Under the pieces are notes generated by a model. The model saw only the letters and a list, made by a program, of their open reading frames with translations, did not search any database and was not told the origin of the DNA. The translations under genes and the position numbers were made by a program. From the NCBI GenBank assembly GCA_049324315.1, contig JBMOKU010000002.1, positions 1 to 25,367 on the forward strand: 25,367 bases of DNA. The letters are read 5' to 3'. Positions 7,332 through 15,732 of the stretch are shown here, piece by piece (the first letter of the stretch is position 1; every line of letters begins with the position of its first letter). Origin of the DNA: JBMOKU01 sp049324315 (lineage in GTDB: Bacteria > Bacillota > Clostridia > Peptostreptococcales > Thermotaleaceae).

Positions 7332-9170
7332 TTACTTGTCATCATCCATTACTTCATAGTCTGCATCTACTACATTTTCATCTTTTTGTCCAGTATGTCC
7401 TTGTTCCGGTCCACCCTGGGCATTTCCTTGCTGAGCAGCTTGTTCATACATTTTTTGTGATAATACGTGGAATGCACTGGTCAAGCTTTCTGTGGCATTT
7501 TTCATTTCTTCCGTATTATTTGATTCAAGGGCCTTCTTTACTTTTTCCAGCTCTACTTCGACTTTCTGCTTATCTTCCCCGCTAATTTTGTCGCCCACTT
7601 CTTTTAGTGCTTTCTCTGTTTCATATACCATAGAATCTGCTTTATTTCTTATTTCAATAGCTTCTTTCTTCGTTTTGTCTTCTTCGGCATATTGTTCAGC
7701 TTCTTTCACCTTTCTCTGAATTTCATCATCTGAAAGGTTCGTAGAAGCTGTAATAGTAATAGTTTGTTCCTTACCAGTGCCCTTATCTTTTGCGCTAACA
7801 TGAGCAATACCGTTGGCATCGATATCAAAGGTAACTTCGATTTGTGGAATACCTCTTGGTGCCGGTAAGATGCCACCTAACTGGAATCTACCCAATGTAA
7901 TATTGTCAGCCGCCATCTGTCTTTCTCCTTGCAGCACATGGATATCTACTGCTGTCTGGTTATCTGCTGCTGTAGAGAAAACCTGACTCTTTCTTGTAGG
8001 AATCGTCGTATTTCTTTCAATCAGCTTTGTGAATACGCCTCCAAGGGTCTCAATTCCCAGCGAAAGCGGTGTAACATCCAGCAATAATACATCTTTCACT
8101 TCCCCTGTAAGGACGCCCGCCTGGATCGCAGCGCCAACGGCAACACACTCATCAGGGTTAACACCCTTATGAGGATCTTTTCCTGTTAGTTTCTTAACTG
8201 CCTCTTGAACGGCAGGGATCCTTGTTGATCCTCCTACCAATATTACTTTATCGATGTCTGCAGCTGTTAGATTTCCATCTTTTAGCGCTTTTCTGGCAGG
8301 TTCCATAGTCGCCTCTACCAAATGGGAAGTCAATTGATCAAATTTAGCTCTTGTTAAATCCATATTTAAGTGAAGAGGTCCTTCAGCTGTGGCTGTAATG
8401 AATGGAAGATTGATATTGGTTGTTTGCATGCTTGACAATTCTTTCTTAGCCTTTTCTGCAGCTTCTTTCAATCTTTGAAGAGACATTTTGTCTTTTCTCA
8501 AATCCACACCATATTCTTTCATAAAGGATTCTGCCATGAAGTCAATGACAACTTGGTCAAAATCGTCTCCACCAAGATGATTGTTTCCGTTTGTTGCTAA
8601 AACTTCAAAAACACCGTCTCCAAGTTCAAGAATGGATACGTCGAAAGTTCCACCACCAAGGTCAAATACCATGATCTTATGATGCTCAGTATCCTTATCC
8701 AAACCATAAGCCAATGAAGCTGCCGTAGGTTCGTTAATAATCCTTTTTACATCAAGACCTGCAATTTTTCCAGCATCTTTTGTGGCTTGTCTTTGACTGT
8801 CTGTAAAATACGCAGGAACCGTAATAACTGCTTCTGTTACCTTTTCACCAAGATAAGCTTCAGCGTCTGCTTTTAACTTCATAAGGATCATTGCTGAAAT
8901 TTCTTGTGGTGAATAATCTTTACCATCAATTGTCACCTTGTGATCTGAACCCATATGTCTCTTAATAGAAATGATCGTTCTGTCAGGGTTTGTAATAGCC
9001 TGTCTTTTTGCAGTTTCACCAACTAATCTTTCCCCATTTTTTGAAAATGCTACAATGGAAGGAGTTGTTCTATTGCCTTCTGCATTCGGAATAACAACCG
9101 GCTCTCCCCCTTCTAAAACAGCTACGCACGAGTTTGTTGTACCCAAGTCGATACCTATAACCTTACCCAT
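7332..9170 (-). CDS. dnaK: Chaperone protein DnaK (Hsp70)
   Basis: Predicted 612 aa, normal for Gram-positive DnaK, which lacks the small ATPase insertion of the E. coli protein. N-terminal ATPase domain with IDLGTTNSC, VFDLGGGTFDVS and ILVGGSTRIP. Substrate-binding beta domain and helical lid from about residue 370. C-terminal tail DADYEVMDDDK is typical. It cycles with DnaJ and GrpE to hold and refold unfolded proteins in the cytosol. The ATG at 9170 follows AAAAGGAGG. It is 36 nt downstream of grpE and under the shared hrcA promoter and CIRCE. Confidence 0.99.
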   Translation of the reverse strand: MGKVIGIDLGTTNSCVAVLEGGEPVVIPNAEGNRTTPSIVAFSKNGERLVGETAKRQAITNPDRTIISIKRHMGSDHKVTIDGKDYSPQEISAMILMKLKADAEAYLGEKVTEAVITVPAYFTDSQRQATKDAGKIAGLDVKRIINEPTAASLAYGLDKDTEHHKIMVFDLGGGTFDVSILELGDGVFEVLATNGNNHLGGDDFDQVVIDFMAESFMKEYGVDLRKDKMSLQRLKEAAEKAKKELSSMQTTNINLPFITATAEGPLHLNMDLTRAKFDQLTSHLVEATMEPARKALKDGNLTAADIDKVILVGGSTRIPAVQEAVKKLTGKDPHKGVNPDECVAVGAAIQAGVLTGEVKDVLLLDVTPLSLGIETLGGVFTKLIERNTTIPTRKSQVFSTAADNQTAVDIHVLQGERQMAADNITLGRFQLGGILPAPRGIPQIEVTFDIDANGIAHVSAKDKGTGKEQTITITASTNLSDDEIQRKVKEAEQYAEEDKTKKEAIEIRNKADSMVYETEKALKEVGDKISGEDKQKVEVELEKVKKALESNNTEEMKNATESLTSAFHVLSQKMYEQAAQQGNAQGGPEQGHTGQKDENVVDADYEVMDDDK

Positions 9171-9206
9171 AACGTTTTTCCTCCTTTTATCAGTAAAATA
9201 TAATTT

Positions 9207-9785
9207 TTAGTTTGCTACTTTTACCATACATGGTCTAATGACCTTGCCATTCAGGCTATAGCCTTTTTGGAAAACAGCGATCACGCTGTTGGATTCATAT
9301 TCGGGATGATCTTCTTGCATCACTGCATGATGCAAATTGGGATCAAATGCTTGACCTTCTGCAGCAATCTCTTCAACCCCATTTTTCTTTAACACATCTG
9401 TGAATTGCTGTAAAACCATCTGCACGCCTTTGCTTATGCTCTCTTCTGCAGTATTCTCTTTCGAAGAATTAGCTGCTCTCTCCAAATTATCCAAAATAGG
9501 AAGCAAATCAACAATCAGCTTTTCACAAGCAAACTGATAAATATCATTTCTTTCTTTTTCTGCTCGCTTTCTAAAATTTTGAAAGTCGGCCGTCATTCGT
9601 AAGAGTCTGCTGTTTAAATCATCCAGTTCCTCCTGCTTCTTCTGCAGTGCTTCTTTCAAATCTTCTTGATTGGATAGCTCTGTCTGCTCTTCCATTTCTT
9701 CTTTTACAGCATTTACATTACTGTCAGCAGTTTCATCCTTTTCCACATTTTCATCGACACTTGCGTCCATATATTTCTTTTTCAT
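9207..9785 (-). CDS. grpE: Nucleotide exchange factor GrpE
   Basis: Predicted 192 aa. GrpE dimers release ADP from DnaK. An acidic N-terminal region with a long coiled coil (roughly residues 35-75, rich in Glu/Lys/Leu and including DLNSRLLRMTADFQNFRKR) is followed by the C-terminal beta wing ending in FQKGYSLNGKVIRPCMVKVA, which matches the family signature. The ATG at 9785 follows AGGTGA. In most Firmicutes grpE lies directly after hrcA; here it is 82 nt behind the inserted chaperonin gene. Confidence 0.97.
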   Translation of the reverse strand: MKKKYMDASVDENVEKDETADSNVNAVKEEMEEQTELSNQEDLKEALQKKQEELDDLNSRLLRMTADFQNFRKRAEKERNDIYQFACEKLIVDLLPILDNLERAANSSKENTAEESISKGVQMVLQQFTDVLKKNGVEEIAAEGQAFDPNLHHAVMQEDHPEYESNSVIAVFQKGYSLNGKVIRPCMVKVAN

Positions 9786-9867
9786 ATCGTCACCTACCTA
9801 AAACAAATTTTCCTGTGTCAGGAGATCGTGTTTTCTTCAGTCATTTCTTGAAATTCATTAGTCTCCT

Positions 9868-11394
9868 TTACAAACGGCCTTTTAAAATCGTATTTATTTT
9901 TAAAATTGCCTGGGCAATTTCACTGGCAGTTTTTATTGCTGATACTTTAACCAAAGCAGGATCCACAATCCTTCGATCCAGCATATTTTCAATTTCACCT
10001 GTGTCACAATTGATTCCTAATCCATTGTTCTTCGTAACACGGATCTGTTCTGATAATTTCTCAATTTTTTCTAAGGGCTGAAAACCTGCATTCTTTACTA
10101 TATGATAAATAGGTTTTTTTAGACACTCAACAACACATTCTACCCCATATTTTGCCAAAGAGTCATTCCGACTATTCATTTCTTGCAATTTAATAGCACA
10201 TGCCAATTCTGTTACTCCCCCACCGGGAACAATGCCGCCTTTTACGGCTGCTTGTAGCGCAGCTGCTGCATCCGTAGCTACTCTTTCCATTTCTTTTGTA
10301 ACAGACCCTGTGGAAGCACTTATTAGTACTGTTACCATCTCCTCACCAGAGCCTTCTAACACCCCTATGTATTCAAGCTTATCGTCATAGAATATTTCTG
10401 CAGCATTTCCACAATAATATTCTAATTCTTCCACGGTTTTGTTAAGAACACTCCTCTTAATTGCTTTTCCCCCAGTATGCAATGCCAGTTTTTTTAACTG
10501 CTCTCGGGGTGTATGGTCAACAACAAATACACTTGCATCCGTAAAAAGCTGTTGTACCTGTTCATCAATGCCTCTACAACAGAATATAGCATTAACCTTT
10601 AATTCAAGGATTTTCTCAACCCACCCTTGCATTTGTTTACGGTTTTCTATGTATTGCTGAAACCCATTCTCCGTACTCAATGATTCCTCACACAACTGTT
10701 CCTGCTCCATCGCATCATCGAGTATAAGAAGTTTTGCACGATGTATTGCGTATCCATAATCATGGCTTAGCGGCTTGCGATCGACAATAACTCCGTGGAT
10801 TACTCGGTTTTCAGTACCTTCATGAGCTTCAATAACGTTGGGAAACTTAAAATTTTTCTTTCTAAGTTTTTCCGCTTTTAACAGATTTGCAGCATGAAAA
10901 ACAGCTTCTCCAATAGATACTTCTCCTCTACCGGCAATCAAAGCAATATCCTTTAGAAAGTCAAAGTTTTGTTCTGTTATTTCGAAGCGCATCGTTTGTA
11001 TTATATTGATAGCCTGTTCAACACCCAATTTTATACCTTCTATAATCTTATGTATTGGTACCCCTCTGTGAGCATGGTGCAGGGCAGATTCTAAAAGCTG
11101 TCCTGCCATGACTGTCATTGTGGTAGTGCCGTCGCCAATATCTGTTTCCTGGGCATAGGCGGCTTGAACCATCATAATGGCAGCAGGGTGCGTTGCCTCC
11201 ATTTCCGAGAGAATCGTTACACCATCATTGGTGACAATGAAATCCCCCTCATCATTGACAATCATGCAGTCCAATCCCTTTGGTCCCAAAGTACCTGCAA
11301 CAGCCGAGACCACTGTTTTTATTGCTTGTGTGTTATTCTCTAGGGCAGACAGCTTTTCCAATTCATATTCTAATTCACTCATCTTTCCATTCAA
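9868..11394 (-). CDS. Archaeal-type (group III) chaperonin, thermosome/TCP-1-like, within the hrcA-dnaK operon
   Basis: Predicted 508 aa. It matches thermosome/CCT-type chaperonins rather than GroEL. ATP-site motifs in order: LGPKG at 36-40, NDGVTIL at 56-62, GDGTTT at 87-92, RVATDAAAAL with the probable hydrolytic Asp375, GGGVTE at 391-396 and DPALVKVSAIK at 479-489. The apical part (about 190-330) resembles the archaeal one, including the stretch around 245-262 expected to form the built-in lid, so no GroES partner should be needed. All ATP-site residues I can check are present, so it should be active. It has no GroEL-type GGM tail. TTG at 11394 is the best start (AAAGGAG about 10 nt before); the next in-frame ATG at 11382 is too far from that site. 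Group III chaperonins are known from a few bacteria, first studied in Carboxydothermus hydrogenoformans. Co-regulation with DnaK is inferred from position. Confidence 0.93.
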   Translation of the reverse strand: MNGKMSELEYELEKLSALENNTQAIKTVVSAVAGTLGPKGLDCMIVNDEGDFIVTNDGVTILSEMEATHPAAIMMVQAAYAQETDIGDGTTTMTVMAGQLLESALHHAHRGVPIHKIIEGIKLGVEQAINIIQTMRFEITEQNFDFLKDIALIAGRGEVSIGEAVFHAANLLKAEKLRKKNFKFPNVIEAHEGTENRVIHGVIVDRKPLSHDYGYAIHRAKLLILDDAMEQEQLCEESLSTENGFQQYIENRKQMQGWVEKILELKVNAIFCCRGIDEQVQQLFTDASVFVVDHTPREQLKKLALHTGGKAIKRSVLNKTVEELEYYCGNAAEIFYDDKLEYIGVLEGSGEEMVTVLISASTGSVTKEMERVATDAAAALQAAVKGGIVPGGGVTELACAIKLQEMNSRNDSLAKYGVECVVECLKKPIYHIVKNAGFQPLEKIEKLSEQIRVTKNNGLGINCDTGEIENMLDRRIVDPALVKVSAIKTASEIAQAILKINTILKGRL

Positions 11395-11432
11395 AATGCT
11401 TTTTCTCCTTTCAAAGCATCTTATACAGGCAT

Positions 11433-11465
11433 ATAGTGCAAAATACCAATTGTATCTTGCACTAT
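11433..11465 (-). promoter_or_regulatory. Hairpin between hrcA and the chaperonin gene
   Basis: ATAGTGCAA (11433-11441) pairs with TTGCACTAT (11457-11465). After one mismatch the stem continues ATAC/GTAT around a 5-nt loop, giving 13 bp in all. There is no T-run on the minus strand, so it is not a standard terminator. It could set the relative mRNA levels of repressor and chaperones by acting as a processing or stability element. Confidence 0.55.
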
Positions 11466-11477
11466 CTCTCTTTTCTT

Positions 11478-12500
11478 CTATTCTTTTTCAAACAAATCTG
11501 TCAAATTCTTTGTCATAACATCCACAATGGAAACAATTCGATCATAGTCCATCCTAGTTGGACCTATAACCCCAATCTTCCCAACAACCCTACCATTTAA
11601 TCGATACGTTGCTGTAATAAGACTGCATTCTTGCATTCCTTGATATTTATTTTCTTTGCCTATGGTAATACCTACACCATCTTGGCTATTTAACAACAGA
11701 TTTGTCAGAAAATCCTTCTGTTCCAATAATGACATAAAATCCCTGGCTTTATTTATATCACTGTATTCAGGCAAGCTGAAAATATTCGTGATCCCATCCA
11801 TATACAAATGCGCATCTTCCATTTCCTCCAATGAAGAAAATAGAATAGGAATAATGGAGTCAATCATTGTGCTAAACATGACCATTTCATTTTTCATATC
11901 ATTAACAACATTACGATTCATGTCACCAATCGTTAGACCTTTTAAGGTAATATTTAATAGCTTGGATATCTTATTCAGCTCATCAAATGTATACTTTTCA
12001 TAATGATTCAAAACAGCGTTTTTCACGATGCCCGATTCAGAGACAATAACGACAAGGGTATTATGATCATCGATGGGCACCAACTGCACATGCTTAAACT
12101 TACTTTGTTTGAATTGTGGAGATAGAACCATTGAGGTTAACTTTGTCATTTGTGACAAAATTTTAGAAGTTTGTGAAATTGATCGTTCGATTTCACCAAT
12201 TTTATTTAGAACACTTTCCTTAATCTGCTTAATCTGCATCTGCTCTAATACCTTGAGGGTCATAAGATTATCGACGTATAAACGATAACCCTTGTCAGAT
12301 GGAACTCTTCCAGCAGATGTATGAGGCTGCTCTAAATATCCCAATTCTTCTAAATCTGCCATCTCATTCCTGATTGTTGCAGAACTAATGCCCAAATTAT
12401 ACTTCTTCGCGATTGTTCTTGAGCCTACAGGCTCAGCTGTAGATATAAAATCTCTTATTATGGCCTGTAGAATTTTCAGTTTTCTGTCTCCCAGCTCCAT
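11478..12500 (-). CDS. hrcA: Heat-inducible transcription repressor HrcA
   Basis: Predicted 340 aa. HrcA binds CIRCE operators and represses chaperone genes; in studied bacteria its folding depends on GroEL, which makes it a sensor of chaperonin load. The N-terminal winged helix (MELGDRKLKIL through about residue 85, with TAEPVGSRTI and SSATIRNEM recognition-helix segments and HTSAGRVPSDKGYR wing) is typical. The GAF-like dimerisation part follows. ATG at 12500 has GGGAGTG upstream; the reading frame extends to 12548, but that part runs through the CIRCE operator. First gene of the operon, with a perfect CIRCE 17 nt upstream of the start, so it represses itself and the genes behind it. Confidence 0.97.
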   Translation of the reverse strand: MELGDRKLKILQAIIRDFISTAEPVGSRTIAKKYNLGISSATIRNEMADLEELGYLEQPHTSAGRVPSDKGYRLYVDNLMTLKVLEQMQIKQIKESVLNKIGEIERSISQTSKILSQMTKLTSMVLSPQFKQSKFKHVQLVPIDDHNTLVVIVSESGIVKNAVLNHYEKYTFDELNKISKLLNITLKGLTIGDMNRNVVNDMKNEMVMFSTMIDSIIPILFSSLEEMEDAHLYMDGITNIFSLPEYSDINKARDFMSLLEQKDFLTNLLLNSQDGVGITIGKENKYQGMQECSLITATYRLNGRVVGKIGVIGPTRMDYDRIVSIVDVMTKNLTDLFEKE

Positions 12501-12517
12501 AATATCACTCCCACTTG

Positions 12518-12544
12518 TTAGCACTCTCTTCAGTTGAGTGCTAA
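12518..12544 (-). promoter_or_regulatory. CIRCE operator (perfect)
   Basis: Both half sites match the consensus exactly: TTAGCACTC (12518-12526) and GAGTGCTAA (12536-12544), with the standard 9-bp spacer. It lies between the -10 box and the hrcA start, beginning about 8 bp after the expected transcription start, the usual position for HrcA repression. It is the only CIRCE I found in the window. Confidence 0.97.
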
Positions 12545-12558
12545 TCATTTATGATTTA

Positions 12559-12587
12559 AAATTATCACTAAACCTACATTTTGTCAA
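12559..12587 (-). promoter_or_regulatory. Sigma-A promoter of the hrcA-cpn-grpE-dnaK-dnaJ operon
   Basis: Perfect -35 TTGACA (12582-12587 on the complement), 17-bp spacer, -10 TAATTT (12559-12564) preceded by a TGA extended -10 element. CIRCE follows directly, so HrcA would block this promoter. Confidence 0.85.
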
Positions 12588-12614
12588 TATCCATTTTCTA
12601 TTTTTTGCCCTACA

Positions 12615-13760
12615 TCATTCTGGTAAAAAGGCTATGAAAACTTGATTCGATAGGTCAATACCTTTCCTGGTCAAGCGAATCCTCTTCCCATCAGTCTCAA
12701 GAAGACCTTTTTCAATCAGATCCGTTATCTGCCTTCGATACATAAATAGAAGATCTTTTCCAAATCTTTTTTCAAATCTATCCATGCAAATTCCATTTAA
12801 TAGCCTTAAGCCGAGGAACATCGTTTCTGCCATTTCATCTTCCACTGAAATAACCACTCGGTCAATTTCTGCACTGTTTTTTTCCTTCATACCCTCGATA
12901 TAGTCGTTAATATCTAAGGTATTGGAAAAACGCGTCCTCCTAAAAGAGGAATGGGCACCAAGGCCGATACCAATATATTCATCGTTATTCCAATATACAA
13001 CATTGTGAATACACGATTTTCCTTCTTTTGCAAAATTTGAAATTTCATAGTGCTCATACCCCAAACTCTTTAAAAAATCAATGGTCCAATGATACATATC
13101 TCTGTCAATATCTTCTGAAGGTAATTTCAATCGATCTTCCAACACAGCTTGATAAAATGGGGTTGTTTCTTCAATTTTTAAGCTATAAGCCGATATATGA
13201 TCTGGGCTTAGTGCGGTTACTTCTTTCAGCGTCTCCATCCACTGACCCATCGTCTGGTCCGGCAAGCTGAACATCAAATCAATATTGATATTTTGAAACC
13301 CAATTTCTCTTGCCATGTAATAATTTTTGATAAAAGTATCTCGATTATGAATTCTGCCTATTTTTTTTAGTAAAGAGTCTTGCCAAGCTTGTAATCCTAT
13401 ACTTAACCTGTTTATGCCACTGCTGTGATAAAAAGCAAGTTTTTCTTTATTTACAGTTCCGGGATTTCCTTCAATGGAAAATTCAAGATCATTCTTTAAT
13501 CGGAAGCCGCTAAATAAAGCATTTAGAATTCGATCCATTTCATGGTTCGGAAGTACAGTTGGCGTTCCGCCTCCCATAAAAACAGATTTCAATTGATAGT
13601 CTGGCAACTTTTCTTTCCAAGATTCTAATTCTTTTATCAATATGGTTATATACCGATTTTTCGTTTCATCATCAATATGACAGAAAGACGGAAAATCGCA
13701 ATAATAACATTTCCCAAGGCAAAAGGGTATGTGAATATATAAGCTTATTTCTTTTAACAT
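12615..13760 (-). CDS. hemW: Radical SAM heme chaperone HemW (HemN-like)
   Basis: Predicted 381 aa. The cluster motif is CLGKCYYCDF, the CxxxCxxCxF form typical of HemW; true coproporphyrinogen dehydrogenase HemN has CxC at the end. HemW is thought to carry heme to acceptor proteins rather than make it. Other marks are MGGGTPTVL, EGNPGTV, RLSIGLQAW and the C-terminal HemN_C-like domain with FLGLRLLNGI. The ATG at 13760 follows AGGAGTG. It lies right behind the lepA terminator hairpin, so its level may depend on read-through. Older annotation as oxygen-independent coproporphyrinogen III oxidase is probably wrong for this group. Confidence 0.95.
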   Translation of the reverse strand: MLKEISLYIHIPFCLGKCYYCDFPSFCHIDDETKNRYITILIKELESWKEKLPDYQLKSVFMGGGTPTVLPNHEMDRILNALFSGFRLKNDLEFSIEGNPGTVNKEKLAFYHSSGINRLSIGLQAWQDSLLKKIGRIHNRDTFIKNYYMAREIGFQNINIDLMFSLPDQTMGQWMETLKEVTALSPDHISAYSLKIEETTPFYQAVLEDRLKLPSEDIDRDMYHWTIDFLKSLGYEHYEISNFAKEGKSCIHNVVYWNNDEYIGIGLGAHSSFRRTRFSNTLDINDYIEGMKEKNSAEIDRVVISVEDEMAETMFLGLRLLNGICMDRFEKRFGKDLLFMYRRQITDLIEKGLLETDGKRIRLTRKGIDLSNQVFIAFLPE

Positions 13761-13773
13761 ATAGCACTCCTAC

Positions 13774-13803
13774 AAAAATAGTCACCATCTGGTGACTATT
13801 TTT
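13774..13803 (-). terminator. Strong hairpin terminator between lepA and hemW
   Basis: A perfect 13-bp stem AAAAATAGTCACC (13774-13786) / GGTGACTATTTTT (13791-13803) with a 4-nt loop; the minus strand runs into TATTTTTG. The lepA stop codon (13796-13798) is inside the stem. The hemW ribosome site follows immediately, so termination must be partial unless hemW has a promoter that I do not see. Confidence 0.8.
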
Positions 13804-15610
13804 TATCGTCATATTTTAACACTGCCATGAAAGCTTCTTGAGGCACTTCTACTGATCCAAGCTGTCTCATCCGCTTTTTACCCTCTTTTTGCTTTTCTAA
13901 CAACTTCTTCTTCCTTGTGATATCTCCACCGTAGCACTTTGCCAATACATCTTTTCTCATGGCACTGATACTTTCCCTCGCTATGACCTTTGTACCAACA
14001 GCAGCCTGAATGGGTATCATAAACATATGTCTTGGAATCACTTCTTTCAGCTTCTCACAAATCGCCCTTCCTCTTGAATCCGCTTTGGATTCATGAACGA
14101 TCATGGAAAAAGCATCAATCAGATCTTTATTTAATAAAATATCCATTTTTACCAGTTTAGATCGTTGATATCCCTTGAATTCATAATCAAAAGAACCATA
14201 TCCACGGGTTTTAGATTTCAATGCATCAAAAAAATCATAGATGACTTCATTTAGCGGAAGTTCATAATGTAGTACAACCCTTTTTGCATCTAAATATTCC
14301 ATATTTCCCATGATACCTCTTCGATCCTGGCAAAGCTCCATAACACTACCCACGTAATCATTAGGCAGCATGATTTTCGCATCAACCATAGGCTCTTCCA
14401 TATAGGCTATTTCTTGAGCCGGAGGTAAATTGGTAGGATTTTGAATCATCAACACTTCTCCATCGGTCTTTGTCACACGGTAAATAACACTTGGAGATGT
14501 GGTTATCAAGTTCAAATCAAATTCTCTTTCCAATCTCTCCTGAATAATTTCCATATGAAGAAGTCCCAGAAAACCACATCGGAAACCAAATCCCAGTGCA
14601 ACAGAAGTTTCTGGCTCGAATTCAAGGGAGGCATCATTTACCTGCAGTTTTTCCAATGCGTCCCTTACATTTTCATATTTTTCCCCTTCAGCGGGATAGA
14701 TACCACAGTAGACCATTGGAACTACTTTCTTGTATCCTGGAAGAGGCTCTTTTGCAGGATTTACAGCACTGGTTATTGTATCGCCCACTCTCGTATCCTT
14801 TACATTTTTTATACTGGCTGTGATATATCCGACATCACCGGCCTTTAGCTCCTGAACAGCCAAGGGGCCAGGTGCAAAAATACCGACTTCATTCACGTCG
14901 AATTTTTTTCCTGTAGCCATCATCAAGATCTTGTCCCCAGGTTTTACAGTCCCTTCTTTAACACGTACATAAGCAACAACACCTCTGTAGCTATCATAAT
15001 AAGAATCGAATATTAATGCTTGCAATGAACCATCTTCATCTCCACTAGGAGCTGGGACATATTTTACAACTGCTTCTAATACATCTGCAATATTGAGGCC
15101 TTCTTTTGCTGAAATCAGCGGTGCATAACTGGCATCAATACCAATAATATCTTCAATTTCAGCCTTTATTTCATCCGGTCTTGCACTAGGTAAATCAATT
15201 TTGTTAATAACGGGTACAATTTCTAAGTTTTGATCAATAGCAAGATATACATTGGCCAATGTTTGTGCTTCTACTCCCTGGGCAGCGTCTACTACCAAAA
15301 CGGCACCTTCACAAGCCGCCAGACTTCGGGATACCTCATAGGTAAAGTCCACATGTCCAGGTGTATCTATTAAATTGAGAATATATTCTTCTCCATCAGA
15401 CGCCTTATAGATCAAACGGGTCGTTTGGAGCTTAATAGTTATACCCCGCTCTCTTTCAAGTTCCATGTTATCAAGTATTTGTTCCTTCATTTCTCGTTGT
15501 GTGAGCAATCCAGTATGCTCAATTAATCTATCTGCAAGGGTAGATTTACCATGATCTATATGTGCAATGATACTAAAATTCCGTATCTTATTTTGGCGAT
15601 GACTCGTCAT
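13796..15610 (-). CDS. lepA: Elongation factor 4 (LepA), ribosome-associated GTPase
   Basis: Predicted 604 aa, full length. GTPase domain with AHIDHGKSTL, the switch region ERERGITIK, DTPGH and NKID; then EF-G-like domains 2, 3 and 5 and the LepA-specific C-terminal domain (residues about 490-604, with the MFMIPIQAAVGTKVIARE and GDITRKKKLLEKQKEGKKR segments). LepA affects translation and 30S assembly at the cytoplasmic face of the membrane. The ATG at 15610 follows GAGGAGGAG. An extended -10 promoter lies at 15650-15658. The spoIIP/lepA/hemW/hrcA order is a conserved Firmicute arrangement. Confidence 0.98.
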   Translation of the reverse strand: MTSHRQNKIRNFSIIAHIDHGKSTLADRLIEHTGLLTQREMKEQILDNMELERERGITIKLQTTRLIYKASDGEEYILNLIDTPGHVDFTYEVSRSLAACEGAVLVVDAAQGVEAQTLANVYLAIDQNLEIVPVINKIDLPSARPDEIKAEIEDIIGIDASYAPLISAKEGLNIADVLEAVVKYVPAPSGDEDGSLQALIFDSYYDSYRGVVAYVRVKEGTVKPGDKILMMATGKKFDVNEVGIFAPGPLAVQELKAGDVGYITASIKNVKDTRVGDTITSAVNPAKEPLPGYKKVVPMVYCGIYPAEGEKYENVRDALEKLQVNDASLEFEPETSVALGFGFRCGFLGLLHMEIIQERLEREFDLNLITTSPSVIYRVTKTDGEVLMIQNPTNLPPAQEIAYMEEPMVDAKIMLPNDYVGSVMELCQDRRGIMGNMEYLDAKRVVLHYELPLNEVIYDFFDALKSKTRGYGSFDYEFKGYQRSKLVKMDILLNKDLIDAFSMIVHESKADSRGRAICEKLKEVIPRHMFMIPIQAAVGTKVIARESISAMRKDVLAKCYGGDITRKKKLLEKQKEGKKRMRQLGSVEVPQEAFMAVLKYDDKK

Positions 15611-15649
15611 TTACTACTCCTCCTCTAATCCTTCGGGCTAATCTTCAAC

Positions 15650-15658
15650 ATTATACCA
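15650..15658 (-). promoter_or_regulatory. Extended -10 promoter of lepA
   Basis: TGG-TATAAT on the minus strand (TATAAT at 15650-15655, TG element at 15657-15658), about 40 bp before the lepA ATG. No good -35 hexamer is seen, which fits an extended -10 promoter. Confidence 0.6.
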
Positions 15659-15709
15659 TAATTCGATTTTATCGTATAGTATGATTGTTTATATAACGAA
15701 ATCGAAATA

Positions 15710-15730
15710 AGCCGAGTATGCAACCCGGCT
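15710..15730 (-). terminator. Probable terminator after the 117-aa gene
   Basis: AGCCGAGT (15710-15717) pairs with ACCCGGCT (15723-15730) at 7 of 8 positions around a 5-nt loop; the minus strand then reads TTATTTCG. Moderate quality; it begins 2 nt after the stop codon of the small membrane protein gene. Confidence 0.55.
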
Positions 15731-15732
15731 CA

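Noticed and set aside
9647..10081. 144-codon open frame on the plus strand
   Set aside because: It lies across the grpE start and chaperonin end, has no family features and is a shadow of the minus-strand genes.
9868..11394. Ordinary GroEL
   Set aside because: Motifs, apical domain and C-terminal DPALVKVSAIK region follow the thermosome pattern; there is no groES beside it and no GGM tail.
12501..12548. Longer N-terminus for HrcA
   Set aside because: The extension would be encoded by the CIRCE operator and leader; the family starts at MELG-like residues with a ribosome site at 12500.
14441..14848. 135-codon open frame on the plus strand
   Set aside because: Fully inside lepA, whose protein is complete; the translation is low-quality and unlike any protein.
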